Of a DNA stretch of 64,000 nt, positions 52,711-61,225 are shown one piece after another. Both the position numbers and the translations under genes were made by a program. The notes under the pieces are model-generated. The model saw only the letters and a list, made by a program, of their open reading frames with translations. It ran no database searches and had not been told where the DNA came from. Origin of the DNA: Larkinella insperata (GTDB lineage Bacteria > Bacteroidota > Bacteroidia > Cytophagales > Spirosomataceae); NCBI RefSeq assembly GCF_026248825.1, contig NZ_CP110973.1, positions 1,178,001 through 1,242,000 on the forward strand. The letters are read 5' to 3'. Positions within the stretch are counted from its first letter, which is position 1. Each line of letters opens with the position of its first letter.

Positions 52711-54273
52711 ATGAAAGCGTTAACTTATACCGCCGTCGCCCTGCTTTTTCTGGCAACGGCATCCTGCTCCGAATTTTTGAAAGAAAGTCCGGAAGCGTTT
52801 CAGTCGGAAGATCAATACTACAAGACGCAGGCCGACGCGATCACGGCCGTCAATGCCGCTTATTTTCTGCTTAATTCGGGCGGCACTATCCAGACGCCTT
52901 ACAACACGCTGTTCAACACCGGGATGAACATGGCCAGCGATGACGAAGACCCGGGGCCGGGTGCCACCAACCCCGACGTACGGTCGCTGTCGGTGCTGGC
53001 CCACTCCTCCACCAACCTGCGCGTCTACGAAATCTGGCAGCAGCATTACGCAGCCGTCAAAAAGACCAATGTGGCGCTGGAGAAAATTCCGGCGATTGAA
53101 TTTGACGCGACCCTGAAGGCCCGGCTGTTGGGCGAGGCCAAGTTCCTGCGGGCGCTCTACTACTTCAACCTCGTGCGCCTGTACGGTGACGTACCGCTGA
53201 TTACGGAGTACCAGAAGGCCGTTTCGGCGTCGGACTACGCGGTTGCCAAATCGCCATCGACGGCGGTTTATGCGCAGATTGAGAAAGACCTTACCGAAGC
53301 GGCCAGCGTTTTGCCCGCTTCCTACAGCGCCCCGGATGTGGGCCGGGCCACGGCCGGAGCGGCCAAAGCTCTGCTGGCGAAAGTGTACCTGACGAAGGCG
53401 TCGCTGCCGCTCAACATCGCGGCTCATTACCAGGATGCCGTCAAAAAAGCAGAGGAAGCGTTGTCGTCGGCCGACGGTGGAACGGGCACTTACGGTTACA
53501 ACCTGATTCCCAACTACGCCGACGTGTTTTTGCCCGCAACGGAAAATGGCGTGGAGCATATTTTCTCCGCCCAGTTCAAATCCAATTCGCAGGGTCAGGG
53601 AAACAACGAAATGTCGCGGGCCATTCTGTCGGCCATTCCCGGACTTCCCGGCAACTACGCCCACATGGTCCGGTTTTACACGGAAGGAGCCGACAAGTTT
53701 TACAGCATTTACAAGATGTACAAGCCCGCCGACAAGCGCAAACGCGCCACATTCGTCACGAGCTTTACCAGCCCGACCAACGGTCGTAAGTACGCGCTGC
53801 CGTTTGCCAACCCGGCCGTTCCGAACGATTCGACGCCCTTCTTCAACAAGTGGTGGGACCCCAACTCGCTGGCCGTTAGCAGCGAAGCGGGAACCAACGT
53901 GCCCATCCTGCGCTACGCCGAACTCCTGCTGATTCACGCCGAAGCCGAAAACGAAGCCAACGGCCCCACCGCCAAAGCCTACAAATCGCTGAACCGCGTG
54001 CGCAACCGGGCCGGATTGCCGGATTTAACGCCGGGCCTGACCAAGGATCAGTTCCGGGATTCGCTCTACCTCGACCGCCGGCTCGAACTGGTCTACGAGT
54101 ACCAGCGCTGGTTTGACCTGATCCGGCAGAAGGACGGGGCCGGCAACAGCACGTTTGTGCGGAACCTGCATAAAGTAGGCAAAACCAACGCAACGGATAA
54201 AAACCGGCTGTACCCCATCCCGCAGTCGGAAATCGACAACAACGCGCTGCTGACGCAAAATCCGGGTTGGTAA
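52711..54273 (+). CDS. SusD/RagB-family surface lipoprotein
   Basis: The 520-aa protein has a lipobox (LFLATASC, Cys19) and the SusD-like fold: SEFLKESPEAFQSEDQYYKT, ARLLGEAKFLRALYYFNLVR, LYGDVPLITE, GRATAGAAKALLAKVYLTKA, and C-terminal LRYAELLLIHAEAENEANGP, DRRLELVYEYQRWFDLIRQK and RLYPIPQSEIDNNALLTQNP. It binds substrate at the cell surface on top of the SusC barrel. Length is normal. Confidence 0.93.
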   Translation: MKALTYTAVALLFLATASCSEFLKESPEAFQSEDQYYKTQADAITAVNAAYFLLNSGGTIQTPYNTLFNTGMNMASDDEDPGPGATNPDVRSLSVLAHSSTNLRVYEIWQQHYAAVKKTNVALEKIPAIEFDATLKARLLGEAKFLRALYYFNLVRLYGDVPLITEYQKAVSASDYAVAKSPSTAVYAQIEKDLTEAASVLPASYSAPDVGRATAGAAKALLAKVYLTKASLPLNIAAHYQDAVKKAEEALSSADGGTGTYGYNLIPNYADVFLPATENGVEHIFSAQFKSNSQGQGNNEMSRAILSAIPGLPGNYAHMVRFYTEGADKFYSIYKMYKPADKRKRATFVTSFTSPTNGRKYALPFANPAVPNDSTPFFNKWWDPNSLAVSSEAGTNVPILRYAELLLIHAEAENEANGPTAKAYKSLNRVRNRAGLPDLTPGLTKDQFRDSLYLDRRLELVYEYQRWFDLIRQKDGAGNSTFVRNLHKVGKTNATDKNRLYPIPQSEIDNNALLTQNPGW

Positions 54274-54309
54274 CCCATCCGATTGTGACCCTAAAACCAA
54301 TAAACCGCT

Positions 54310-54462
54310 ATGACCCGATCCGACTTTGTTCTGCTGGCGAAAAAGATTGCCGTTGGCATTCTAGTCACGCTGATTCCTTTTCTGATTTTGTTCTGGGGCC
54401 TGCGCCTGACGCAGACGCTGCTGAAGCCCTCGCCCCAGAACACCCAGGTTCATCACCCTTAA
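54310..54462 (+). CDS. 50-aa single-span membrane protein
   Basis: An ATG at 54310 opens a 50-codon frame (MTRSDFVLLAKKIAVGILVT, LIPFLILFWGLRLTQTLLKP, then SPQNTQVHHP). One membrane helix spans about residues 13-31. It lies 36 nt after SusD and 13 nt before a second tiny membrane protein, in the same orientation as the operon. The composition and spacing make it likely to be real. Function is unknown; a role with the adjacent membrane-bound hydroxylase is possible. Confidence 0.6.
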   Translation: MTRSDFVLLAKKIAVGILVTLIPFLILFWGLRLTQTLLKPSPQNTQVHHP

Positions 54463-54475
54463 ACCGTCGTCTCGT

Positions 54476-54667
54476 ATGAAAATGGAACCCCGAATTGCCC
54501 GGCGCATCGTTCGCAATGCCCTGCTCAGCGTGCTGCTCTACGCGCTGCCGGTGCTGCTGATGTTTGCTACGTTCTACGTAACCGGACAGCGCCCCTGGGA
54601 GGAAAAGGCCCGGCAAAAAGCGGCCAAGGCAGCCGCCGTGACAAAAGTTACACCACAAACCCGTTAA
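54476..54667 (+). CDS. 63-aa single-span membrane protein
   Basis: The protein MKMEPRIARRIVRNALLSVL continues LYALPVLLMFATFYVTGQRP and ends in a Lys/Ala-rich tail (KARQKAAKAAAVTKV). It has a positively charged N-terminus, one membrane helix (about residues 16-36) and a basic C-terminus. It ends 4 nt before the sterol-desaturase-family gene, so it is very probably cotranslated with it and could be an accessory subunit. Confidence 0.6.
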   Translation: MKMEPRIARRIVRNALLSVLLYALPVLLMFATFYVTGQRPWEEKARQKAAKAAAVTKVTPQTR

Positions 54668-54671
54668 CGCC

Positions 54672-55625
54672 ATGATTCATTTCTTTGAAGAAGTTTTCCG
54701 AAATCTGAACTCCTGGGGGCTGCCCACGCTGGTTCTGCTGATTGGTATTGTTGAGTTTTCGTTTGGCCTGTACAACAAGCACTGGGACAAAAACGAAAAG
54801 CTGCTGGACATTGCCTGTTTTACGCTGCCGAAGCTGGTCATCCGCCCGCTGGTGACGTATTTTAGCCTGAAATTTCTGCCGCTCGCGCTACCGGATTTCA
54901 AAGATGCGTTCGATTGGGTGCCGTTCTGGTGGGGCTTCGCCATCATTGCCGTGGCCGACGACCTGACGCAGTACTGGTACCACCGGCTGCACCACGAAGT
55001 GCCCTTCCTCTGGCGTTTTCACCGGACGCACCACTCCGCCCCGTACATGGGCATGGCGATGGCGAGCCGGCAGAACATCATCTACACGATGTTTTTTTCG
55101 CAGACGTATCTGACGGCCGTTCTGGTGTATCTGGGATTAGGCTACCCGGCCCTGTTCGTTCGGGGTATCAAGTCGATGATTACGACGCTGGCGCACTCGA
55201 GCATTCCCTGGGACAAACCGTTCTACGACAACAAGTGGCTGCATCCCGTCGCCTGGGTGCTTGAACGGCTCATCTCGACCCCGGCCACGCACCACGCCCA
55301 CCACGCCGATACAACCGACGACGGTGTGGGGCACTACAAAGGCAATTTCGGTAACATGTTCTTTTTGTGGGACGTCATTTTCGGGACGGGCCTGATTACC
55401 CGCCAATACCCGAAGTCGTACGGTATTTCCCACTACCAGCAGGAGGAATGGTACGCCCAGTTTATGTGGCCCATCCTGAAATCAAAGAAAGAAGGCAGTG
55501 AACTCGCGCACGGCGGTCCGATGGTAAAGGAAGAACCCAGCAAGGGCCAGACTCCTGTGGCGATTGAAACGCCGTTGATTTCGCCGGGCCTGGCCGCGAT
55601 TGAGCCCGAATTAAAAGTCATTTGA
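54672..55625 (+). CDS. Sterol desaturase/fatty acid hydroxylase family protein
   Basis: The 317-aa membrane enzyme has the di-iron His clusters of the family: YWYHRLHHEVPFLWRFHRTH followed by HSAPYMGMA (HxxxH and HxxHH), and HHAHHADTTDDGVGHYKGNF with NMFFLWDVIFGTG. About four membrane helices precede and separate these clusters. Members insert OH groups or double bonds into sterols, hopanoids, carotenoids or fatty acids at the inner membrane. It lies between SusD and the sulfatases, so it may act on the imported molecule or remodel the envelope. The C-terminal tail (about 270-317) is not conserved. Confidence 0.87.
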   Translation: MIHFFEEVFRNLNSWGLPTLVLLIGIVEFSFGLYNKHWDKNEKLLDIACFTLPKLVIRPLVTYFSLKFLPLALPDFKDAFDWVPFWWGFAIIAVADDLTQYWYHRLHHEVPFLWRFHRTHHSAPYMGMAMASRQNIIYTMFFSQTYLTAVLVYLGLGYPALFVRGIKSMITTLAHSSIPWDKPFYDNKWLHPVAWVLERLISTPATHHAHHADTTDDGVGHYKGNFGNMFFLWDVIFGTGLITRQYPKSYGISHYQQEEWYAQFMWPILKSKKEGSELAHGGPMVKEEPSKGQTPVAIETPLISPGLAAIEPELKVI

Positions 55626-55627
55626 AT

Positions 55628-55672
55628 CTTACTGTTTTTCACCGCCCAGGTAGGGCGGTGAAAAACAGTAAG
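55628..55672 (+). terminator. 20-bp perfect hairpin after the desaturase gene
   Basis: Two perfect 20-bp arms (beginning CTTACTGTTTTTCACC) flank the loop AGGTA. It begins 2 nt after the desaturase stop. It has no T-run, so it may be a processing or 3'-end-stabilising stem that separates the susCD mRNA from the sulfatase mRNA, or a factor-dependent terminator. Confidence 0.5.
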
Positions 55673-55733
55673 GCATACCCTTACCAGCTTTTGTCGAACA
55701 AATGGGAGTTGATGAGTCACACGACCAAGTTAA

Positions 55734-55904
55734 TCTTATGCCCTTTACGGGTTGCTTACGAACGTCGTCCAGGCGTCGCCCAACAAGGTGCACATCGACA
55801 CGAAATTCACCCGGTACCGGAAAGACGGCAGCCAGGTCGCTTCCTACGAATCGCTGTACGTCCTGACCAAAGAAGAAGGCCGGTGGGGCCAAATTGCGGT
55901 CTAG
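55734..55904 (+). pseudogene. 3' remnant of a SnoaL-like (NTF2-fold) gene
   Basis: The frame reads SYALYGLLTNVVQASPNKVH followed by IDTKFTRYRKDGSQVASYES and LYVLTKEEGRWGQIAV, then TAG. The KVH...FTRYRKDGSxxxxYESLYVLTKEEGRWG pattern is the C-terminal half of SnoaL-like/NTF2-fold proteins. An in-frame TAA at 55731 precedes it, and no start codon with an N-terminal half of the fold exists upstream. It therefore looks like a 5'-deleted relic in the gap between the desaturase and the first sulfatase. Confidence 0.6.
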
Positions 55905-55969
55905 TTTCGCCGAGTAAATAAGAAAACCATCAAAAACGTATGGGTTTATCCTGCATCCGAAACCCGTTT

Positions 55970-57397
55970 ATGATTCGATCAAACGCCCTGATTTTCCTGT
56001 TGGCCGGGCTGTTCCCGCTCCTGCTCTCCGCCCAACCGAAGAGCAAACCGCAGCCCGCCAACATCATTTTTATTCTTTCCGACGACCACAGCGCGCCGTT
56101 CGTGAGCAGCTACGGCTATCCGAGCATCAAAACGCCCAACATCGACCGGCTGGCGCAGGAAGGCATTCGCTACACCCGGGCGTACACCACCGCTCCGCAG
56201 TGCGTACTGTCCCGGGCCGCCCTGATGACGGGTCGCTCGACGCTGGATATTCAAATGACGCGCTTTTCGGCACCCCTTCCGGCGGATGTCGTTACCTACC
56301 CGGAACTGCTCCGGAAGGCGGGCTACTACACCGGAATCTGCGGCCGGAACTTCCACCTGGACGGTAACCGAACCATCCCGGAGTCGGCGGAGGTCTACGA
56401 CAAGTACGGTCTGGAAACCTTTAAAAACCGGGTGGATTACCTGCGGGTTTCGGCCAACAGCGACACCATTTACCGGCAATACGCGGAGTTTCTGGACAAG
56501 ACGCCCAGAAACAAGCCATTTTTCCTGCAAGTGGGCTACAGCGACCCGCACCGCGTCTTCACGGCCAAAAACTTCGAGCCGGACCCGGCAACGCTGAAAC
56601 TACCGGAAGGCTGGCCCGACACCAAACTGGTCCGCGAAGATTTTGCCGCCTACCTGGGCGAAATCCAGCGCCTGGACGGTGATGTGGGGCGCTTGCTGGA
56701 CGAGCTCAAGAAACGCGGCCTGGAACAAAGCACGCTGGTGGTGTTCATGGGCGACAACGGCGGAGCCCTGCTGCGGGGCAAAGGAACGCTTTACAACCTC
56801 GGCATCAACGTGCCACTCATCGCCCGGCATCCGGGCCGGATCAAAGCCGGTCAGGTCAGCAACGCCATTCTGTCGGGGGAAGATCTTGCCCCCACGTTTC
56901 TCGACATAGCGGGCTTACCCATCCCGAAGAATATGACCGGCAAAAGCCTGGTGCCGTCTTTTCAGCAGCCATCGTACGAACCCCATGCGTCCGTTTTTTC
57001 GGTGCGGGGTGCCCACGGGCACGGGTTGCCCACCAGCACCGTTCATTTCGATCTGGGCCGGACGGTCATCACCAGCAAGTACAAGCTGATTTACAACGTA
57101 TTGTGGCAATTACCGTATACACCCGTCGATTTTGCGGCTCAACCCTTCTGGCTGGATTTATCGCAGCGCCACGCCGAAGGCAAACTGGAGCGGAACGTTG
57201 ATCAGCGCTTGTTTGCGTCCCGCCGGGAGCTATTCGAACTGTATGATCTGGACAAAGACCCGAACGAGTTTAACAACCTGGCGGGGGATGAGCCGTACCA
57301 GGAGATTGAACACCAGCTCAAAGCGCAGCTTCAGGAATGGATGATTCTGAACCGCGATTATGTCCCGTTGCCGATTCCGCCCGCCGGAAAGTATTGA
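55970..57397 (+). CDS. Sulfatase 1 with atypical CVLSR site
   Basis: The 475-aa family S1 sulfatase starts at the ATG 55970 with a signal peptide (MIRSNALIFLLAGLFPLLLS, then AQ). The metal-binding N-terminus is NIIFILSDDHSAPFVSSYGY, and the later half has FMGDNGGALLRGKGTLYNLG with the metal-binding Asp-Asn. The formylglycine site reads CVLSRAALMTGRS (Cys78), so the usual third-position Pro or Ala of CxPxR is Leu. Whether this Cys is converted is uncertain. It may be a variant or a poorly active enzyme. The substrate is not known. Confidence 0.85.
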   Translation: MIRSNALIFLLAGLFPLLLSAQPKSKPQPANIIFILSDDHSAPFVSSYGYPSIKTPNIDRLAQEGIRYTRAYTTAPQCVLSRAALMTGRSTLDIQMTRFSAPLPADVVTYPELLRKAGYYTGICGRNFHLDGNRTIPESAEVYDKYGLETFKNRVDYLRVSANSDTIYRQYAEFLDKTPRNKPFFLQVGYSDPHRVFTAKNFEPDPATLKLPEGWPDTKLVREDFAAYLGEIQRLDGDVGRLLDELKKRGLEQSTLVVFMGDNGGALLRGKGTLYNLGINVPLIARHPGRIKAGQVSNAILSGEDLAPTFLDIAGLPIPKNMTGKSLVPSFQQPSYEPHASVFSVRGAHGHGLPTSTVHFDLGRTVITSKYKLIYNVLWQLPYTPVDFAAQPFWLDLSQRHAEGKLERNVDQRLFASRRELFELYDLDKDPNEFNNLAGDEPYQEIEHQLKAQLQEWMILNRDYVPLPIPPAGKY

Positions 57398-57422
57398 CGT
57401 ATTACTTACCCTCAAGAATCGC

Positions 57423-59258
57423 ATGAATTTCGTCAGGAGATTGCTTTTTTGCCTGTTGATTCTCCCCGTTTTCCGGAGCAACGCCCAAACCCCGGCCGAC
57501 CGTCCGAACATTCTCTGGATTGTCAGTGAGGACAACAACACTTCGCTCATCGGTTGTTACGGCAACGCCTTTGCCACCACGCCCCACATCGACCGGTTTG
57601 CCCAAGAAAGTATCCTGTATAAAAATGCCTTTTCGACGGCTCCGGTTTGTGCCCCTTCGCGCAACACGCTGATTACGGGGATGTATCCGCCCTCGCTGGG
57701 CACCGAGCACATGCGCAGCACGAACCCCGTGCCGTCGTTTGTCAAATTCTTCCCGAAATACCTGCGGGAAGCGGGGTATTACACCACAAACAACGCCAAG
57801 AAAGATTACAATACCGTTGACCAGACCGATGCCTGGGACGAGTCGAGCAATTCGGCAACGTACAAAAACCGCCAGCCGGGGCAGCCGTTCTTTGCGGTGT
57901 TCAACCTGAATGTATCGCACGAAAGCTCCATTCACCAGCCCGCGGCCCGTCTGCAGCACGACCCGGAAAAGGTACCGCTGCCGCCCTACCACCCGGCAAC
58001 GCCCGAGTTCAAACGCGACTGGGCGCAGTATTACGACAAGGTGGAGGAAATGGATGGACAATTTGGCCAACTCCTGACCGAACTGCAGGAAGCGGGTCTG
58101 GCCGAGAACACCATCGTTTTCTACTACGCCGACAACGGCGGGGTGCTGGGCCGCAGCAAACGGTTTATGTATGAATCCGGGCTGCACGTTCCGCTGGTGA
58201 TCCATTTGCCGAAAAAGTGGGCGCATCTGGCCAACAGTAAAGCCGGTTCGCAAACTGATCAGCTCGTGACGTTTGTGGATTTTGCGCCCACGATTCTGAG
58301 TCTGGTGGGCATTCCGATTCCCGGCTACATGCAGGGGCAGGCGTTTCTGGGTACCCAGCAGAAACCCGAACGCGCCTATGCCTACAGTTTCCGGGGCCGC
58401 ATGGACGAAGCCATTGATCTGTCGCGGTCGGTGCGGGACAAAAAATACCGCTACACCCGCAACTACCTGCCGCGCAAACCGTACGGCCAGCACCTGGATT
58501 ACCTCTGGAAAGCGCCTTCCATCAAGTCCTGGGAAGCCGAATATAAGGCCGGTCGGCTGAACGAGGTGCAAGCCCGGTTCTGGCAACCCAAACCCGCCGA
58601 GGAACTTTACGACGTAGACGCTGACCCGGACAACATTCGCAATCTGGCAGCCGATCCGCGCTACGCCCGGGAACTGGCGCGTCTGCGCAAAGCCAACGAC
58701 CAGTGGCTCCGCGAAAGCCAGGACGTGGGCTTTATTCCCGAAGCGATTCTAACGGACATTGCCCGCCAAACGCCCCTTTTCGACTACGCACGACAGGGAA
58801 AGTACAACGCCAACCGCATCATCGAAACCGCCACGCTGGCGTCTTCCCGCAACCCGGCGGACGGCAAAATCCTGATCAAACGCCTGACTGATGCCGACCC
58901 GGTTGTCCGGTATTGGGCGGCCACGGGTTGCACGGTTTTGAAACGGCCGGAAGCCCGGGAACCGCTCCGAAAATTATTGCAGGACTCCGAAGCCGCCGTC
59001 CGGATTGCGGCCGCTGAAGCGTTGTACGGGCTGGGCGAGAAAGAACAACCGATTGCCGTGCTGAAAACCGCGCTGTCGGACCCCAGTCGCCCGGTTCGGC
59101 TCCAGGCGCTGAACGTGCTGCAAACCTTCGGCAAAGATGCCGCTTCGGTGTCTTCGATGGCTAGAGAGATTATTGCAAAAACACCCATGACCAATCCCAT
59201 CAACGATTTCTATGACGTCCGGGCGGCTCAAACGCTGCTGGACGCCATCGGGCAATAA
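57423..59258 (+). CDS. Sulfatase 2 with C-terminal HEAT-like repeats
   Basis: The 611-aa protein starts at the ATG 57423 with a signal peptide (MNFVRRLLFCLLILPVFRSN, then AQ). The sulfatase domain has ILWIVSEDNNTSLIGCYGNA (Glu-Asp in place of Asp-Asp), CAPSRNTLITGMYP (Cys76, canonical) and FYYADNGGVLGRSKRFMYES. This resembles heparan N-sulfatase-like members. A C-terminal region (about residues 480-600) has HEAT-like repeats: IKRLTDADPVVRYWAATGCT, LRKLLQDSEAAVRIAAAEAL and LKTALSDPSRPVRLQALNVL. It lies 25 nt after sulfatase 1. Confidence 0.88.
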   Translation: MNFVRRLLFCLLILPVFRSNAQTPADRPNILWIVSEDNNTSLIGCYGNAFATTPHIDRFAQESILYKNAFSTAPVCAPSRNTLITGMYPPSLGTEHMRSTNPVPSFVKFFPKYLREAGYYTTNNAKKDYNTVDQTDAWDESSNSATYKNRQPGQPFFAVFNLNVSHESSIHQPAARLQHDPEKVPLPPYHPATPEFKRDWAQYYDKVEEMDGQFGQLLTELQEAGLAENTIVFYYADNGGVLGRSKRFMYESGLHVPLVIHLPKKWAHLANSKAGSQTDQLVTFVDFAPTILSLVGIPIPGYMQGQAFLGTQQKPERAYAYSFRGRMDEAIDLSRSVRDKKYRYTRNYLPRKPYGQHLDYLWKAPSIKSWEAEYKAGRLNEVQARFWQPKPAEELYDVDADPDNIRNLAADPRYARELARLRKANDQWLRESQDVGFIPEAILTDIARQTPLFDYARQGKYNANRIIETATLASSRNPADGKILIKRLTDADPVVRYWAATGCTVLKRPEAREPLRKLLQDSEAAVRIAAAEALYGLGEKEQPIAVLKTALSDPSRPVRLQALNVLQTFGKDAASVSSMAREIIAKTPMTNPINDFYDVRAAQTLLDAIGQ

Positions 59259-59271
59259 ACCGTTCAAACGC

Positions 59272-59670
59272 ATGAAAACACCCTTTCTGTTTTTCGTAAC
59301 GCTCCTTTTTTCCGTCGGGGCATGGGCGCAGGAAAACCAAGAAAAACGGAGCAACCCGCCGAAAGCACCGGAAACCATTTTGAAGGAAGTAAAAGCCGGG
59401 CAAGCGTATCTGGTGGATGTCCGGACGCCGGAAGAATACCGGGAAGGCCATCTGAACTACGCCCAGAACATCGATTTCAGAGCCGCCGATTTTAAGCAGC
59501 AAATCAGCAGGCTGGACAAAAACAAGCCCGTTTACCTCTACTGCCGTTCGGGCAACCGCAGCGGAAAAGCCGTGGACACGCTGCAAACCTTAGGCTTCAA
59601 AGCACCTTACAACATCGGTGGATTTGTCGACCTGAAGACGGCCGGCTTACCCGCCGACCCGCAGCCCTGA
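59272..59670 (+). CDS. Periplasmic rhodanese-domain protein
   Basis: The 132-aa protein starts at the ATG 59272 with a signal peptide (MKTPFLFFVTLLFSVGAWAQ). A single rhodanese domain has LVDVRTPEEYREGHLNYAQN and the active-site loop YLYCRSGNRSGKAVDTLQTL (Cys91). It can carry sulfane sulfur as a persulfide. It lies 13 nt after sulfatase 2 among sulfatases, so a role in sulfur handling in the periplasm is plausible but not shown. Confidence 0.88.
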   Translation: MKTPFLFFVTLLFSVGAWAQENQEKRSNPPKAPETILKEVKAGQAYLVDVRTPEEYREGHLNYAQNIDFRAADFKQQISRLDKNKPVYLYCRSGNRSGKAVDTLQTLGFKAPYNIGGFVDLKTAGLPADPQP

Positions 59671-59815
59671 TGTCAACGTCGGCGACACCAGTCACTGTCC
59701 GTCGACAAAGGCGGGCAATTGCTTCCACTCGAACGGAAAGCGTTGCCCTACATACGGCGCCGGAGAACGTTAAGAATGCGATCGTTGACGCTTTCTTGCG
59801 AAAAACCCATAAACA

Positions 59816-61222
59816 ATGAACATCAAACTGCCCCATCGAAATCAACTCATCCCGCTTCTGCTGGTCCTGACCGGTTGGCTGAGCGCTGCCGTAGCCAAGC
59901 AACGTCCGGCTTCCAAACCCAACGTGATCATCATCATGGCCGACGATCTGGACAGTCGGCAGCTGAGTTGCTACGGCGGCAAAAATCTGAAGACAACCCA
60001 CATCGACGCGCTGGCTGCCGAGGGCCTGAAATTCAATCAGATCTATGCCTCCGAAGCCATGTGCGTGCCCACGCGGGCGTCGCTATTTACGGGGCTGTAC
60101 CCCGTGCGGCACGGGTCGTTTCAGAACCACAAACCCGTGTACGACACGCTCAAAAGCGTCGGGCATTACCTGGGTGGCTTGGGGTACCGCGTTGGGCTGA
60201 CGGGCAAAGACCACGTTACGAAACCCAAGTCCGTTTTTCCGTTCGAGATCGTCAACGGCTTTGAACCGAACTGCGTGGCCCCGACGGACGAGTACAGCCT
60301 GGACGGGGTGAAGGAATTCATTACCCGCGACGCCAAACCGTATTGCCTGTTTGTGATGAGCATCAATCCGCACACGCCCTGGACCGTCGGCGACACCACC
60401 GAATTTAACGCGGACAAGCTGATTCTGCCCAACAACTGGGTTGATACGAAAGTGACCCGCCAGCAGTTTGTCAAGTACCTGGCCGAAGTCCGGCGGCTCG
60501 ACAACCAGGTGGGCGATATTGTTCGGCTGCTGAAAGAAACGGGTCAGGACAAAAACACCATTGTGGTGTTCCTGGGCGAACAGGGCGCGCAGTTTCCGGG
60601 GGCCAAGTGGAATTTGTGGGACGTGGGCCAGAAAAGCTCGATGCTGGTCAAGTGGCCGGGCGTGGTCAAACCCCGTACCGAAACCAATGCGCTGGTGCAG
60701 TACGAAGACATTACCCCCACGCTCATCGATCTGGCGGGCGGCAAACCCATCGCCGGGCTGGACGGGAAGAGCTTCCTGCCGGTGCTGTTCGGCAAAACCC
60801 AGCAGGCGCGGACGTTCGCCTACGGGATTCACAACAACATTCCGGAGGGCAACCCCTACCCCATCCGCAGCATTCGCGACACGCGCTACAAACTGATTCT
60901 CAACCTCACGCCGGAGGCCGATTATTACAACCGGTTCATGATGAACGCGCAGCAACGAGACCGCAATTCCGTCTGGTTCTCCTGGACCGATCAGGTAGCT
61001 CGTGATCCGAAGGCCAAGCAAATCACCGAGCGTTTTGTGAAACGCCCCGCCGTCGAGTTCTACGACACCCAGGCCGACCCCTGGGAATTGAAAAACCTGG
61101 CGACCGAACCGGCTTATCAGGCCCGCATCCAGCAGTACCGTCAACGACTGGCAGCGTGGATGAAACAACAAGGCGACCCGGGGGCCGCGCTGGACATTCG
61201 GTACGCTAAAAAAGCAGAATAG
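59816..61222 (+). CDS. Sulfatase 3
   Basis: The 468-aa family S1 sulfatase begins with a signal peptide (LIPLLLVLTGWLSAAVAK). It has the metal site NVIIIMADDLDSRQLSCYGG, the formylglycine motif CVPTRASLFTGLYPVRHGSF (Cys83, canonical CxPTR), LTGKDHV with the catalytic Lys/His, and VFLGEQGAQFPGAKW in place of the common DNG. The Glu-Gln replacement of Asp-Asn at the second metal site is a subfamily feature. A gap of about 145 nt after the rhodanese shows nothing. Confidence 0.88.
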   Translation: MNIKLPHRNQLIPLLLVLTGWLSAAVAKQRPASKPNVIIIMADDLDSRQLSCYGGKNLKTTHIDALAAEGLKFNQIYASEAMCVPTRASLFTGLYPVRHGSFQNHKPVYDTLKSVGHYLGGLGYRVGLTGKDHVTKPKSVFPFEIVNGFEPNCVAPTDEYSLDGVKEFITRDAKPYCLFVMSINPHTPWTVGDTTEFNADKLILPNNWVDTKVTRQQFVKYLAEVRRLDNQVGDIVRLLKETGQDKNTIVVFLGEQGAQFPGAKWNLWDVGQKSSMLVKWPGVVKPRTETNALVQYEDITPTLIDLAGGKPIAGLDGKSFLPVLFGKTQQARTFAYGIHNNIPEGNPYPIRSIRDTRYKLILNLTPEADYYNRFMMNAQQRDRNSVWFSWTDQVARDPKAKQITERFVKRPAVEFYDTQADPWELKNLATEPAYQARIQQYRQRLAAWMKQQGDPGAALDIRYAKKAE

Positions 61223-61225
61223 ACG

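Noticed and set aside
52720..53937. 405-codon open frame on the minus strand inside SusD
   Set aside because: It is exactly antisense to a complete SusD gene in GC-rich DNA. It has biased, low-complexity composition and no domain. The same holds for the long minus-strand frames at 37661-38824, 57402-58586, 60083-61171 and 51310-52194.
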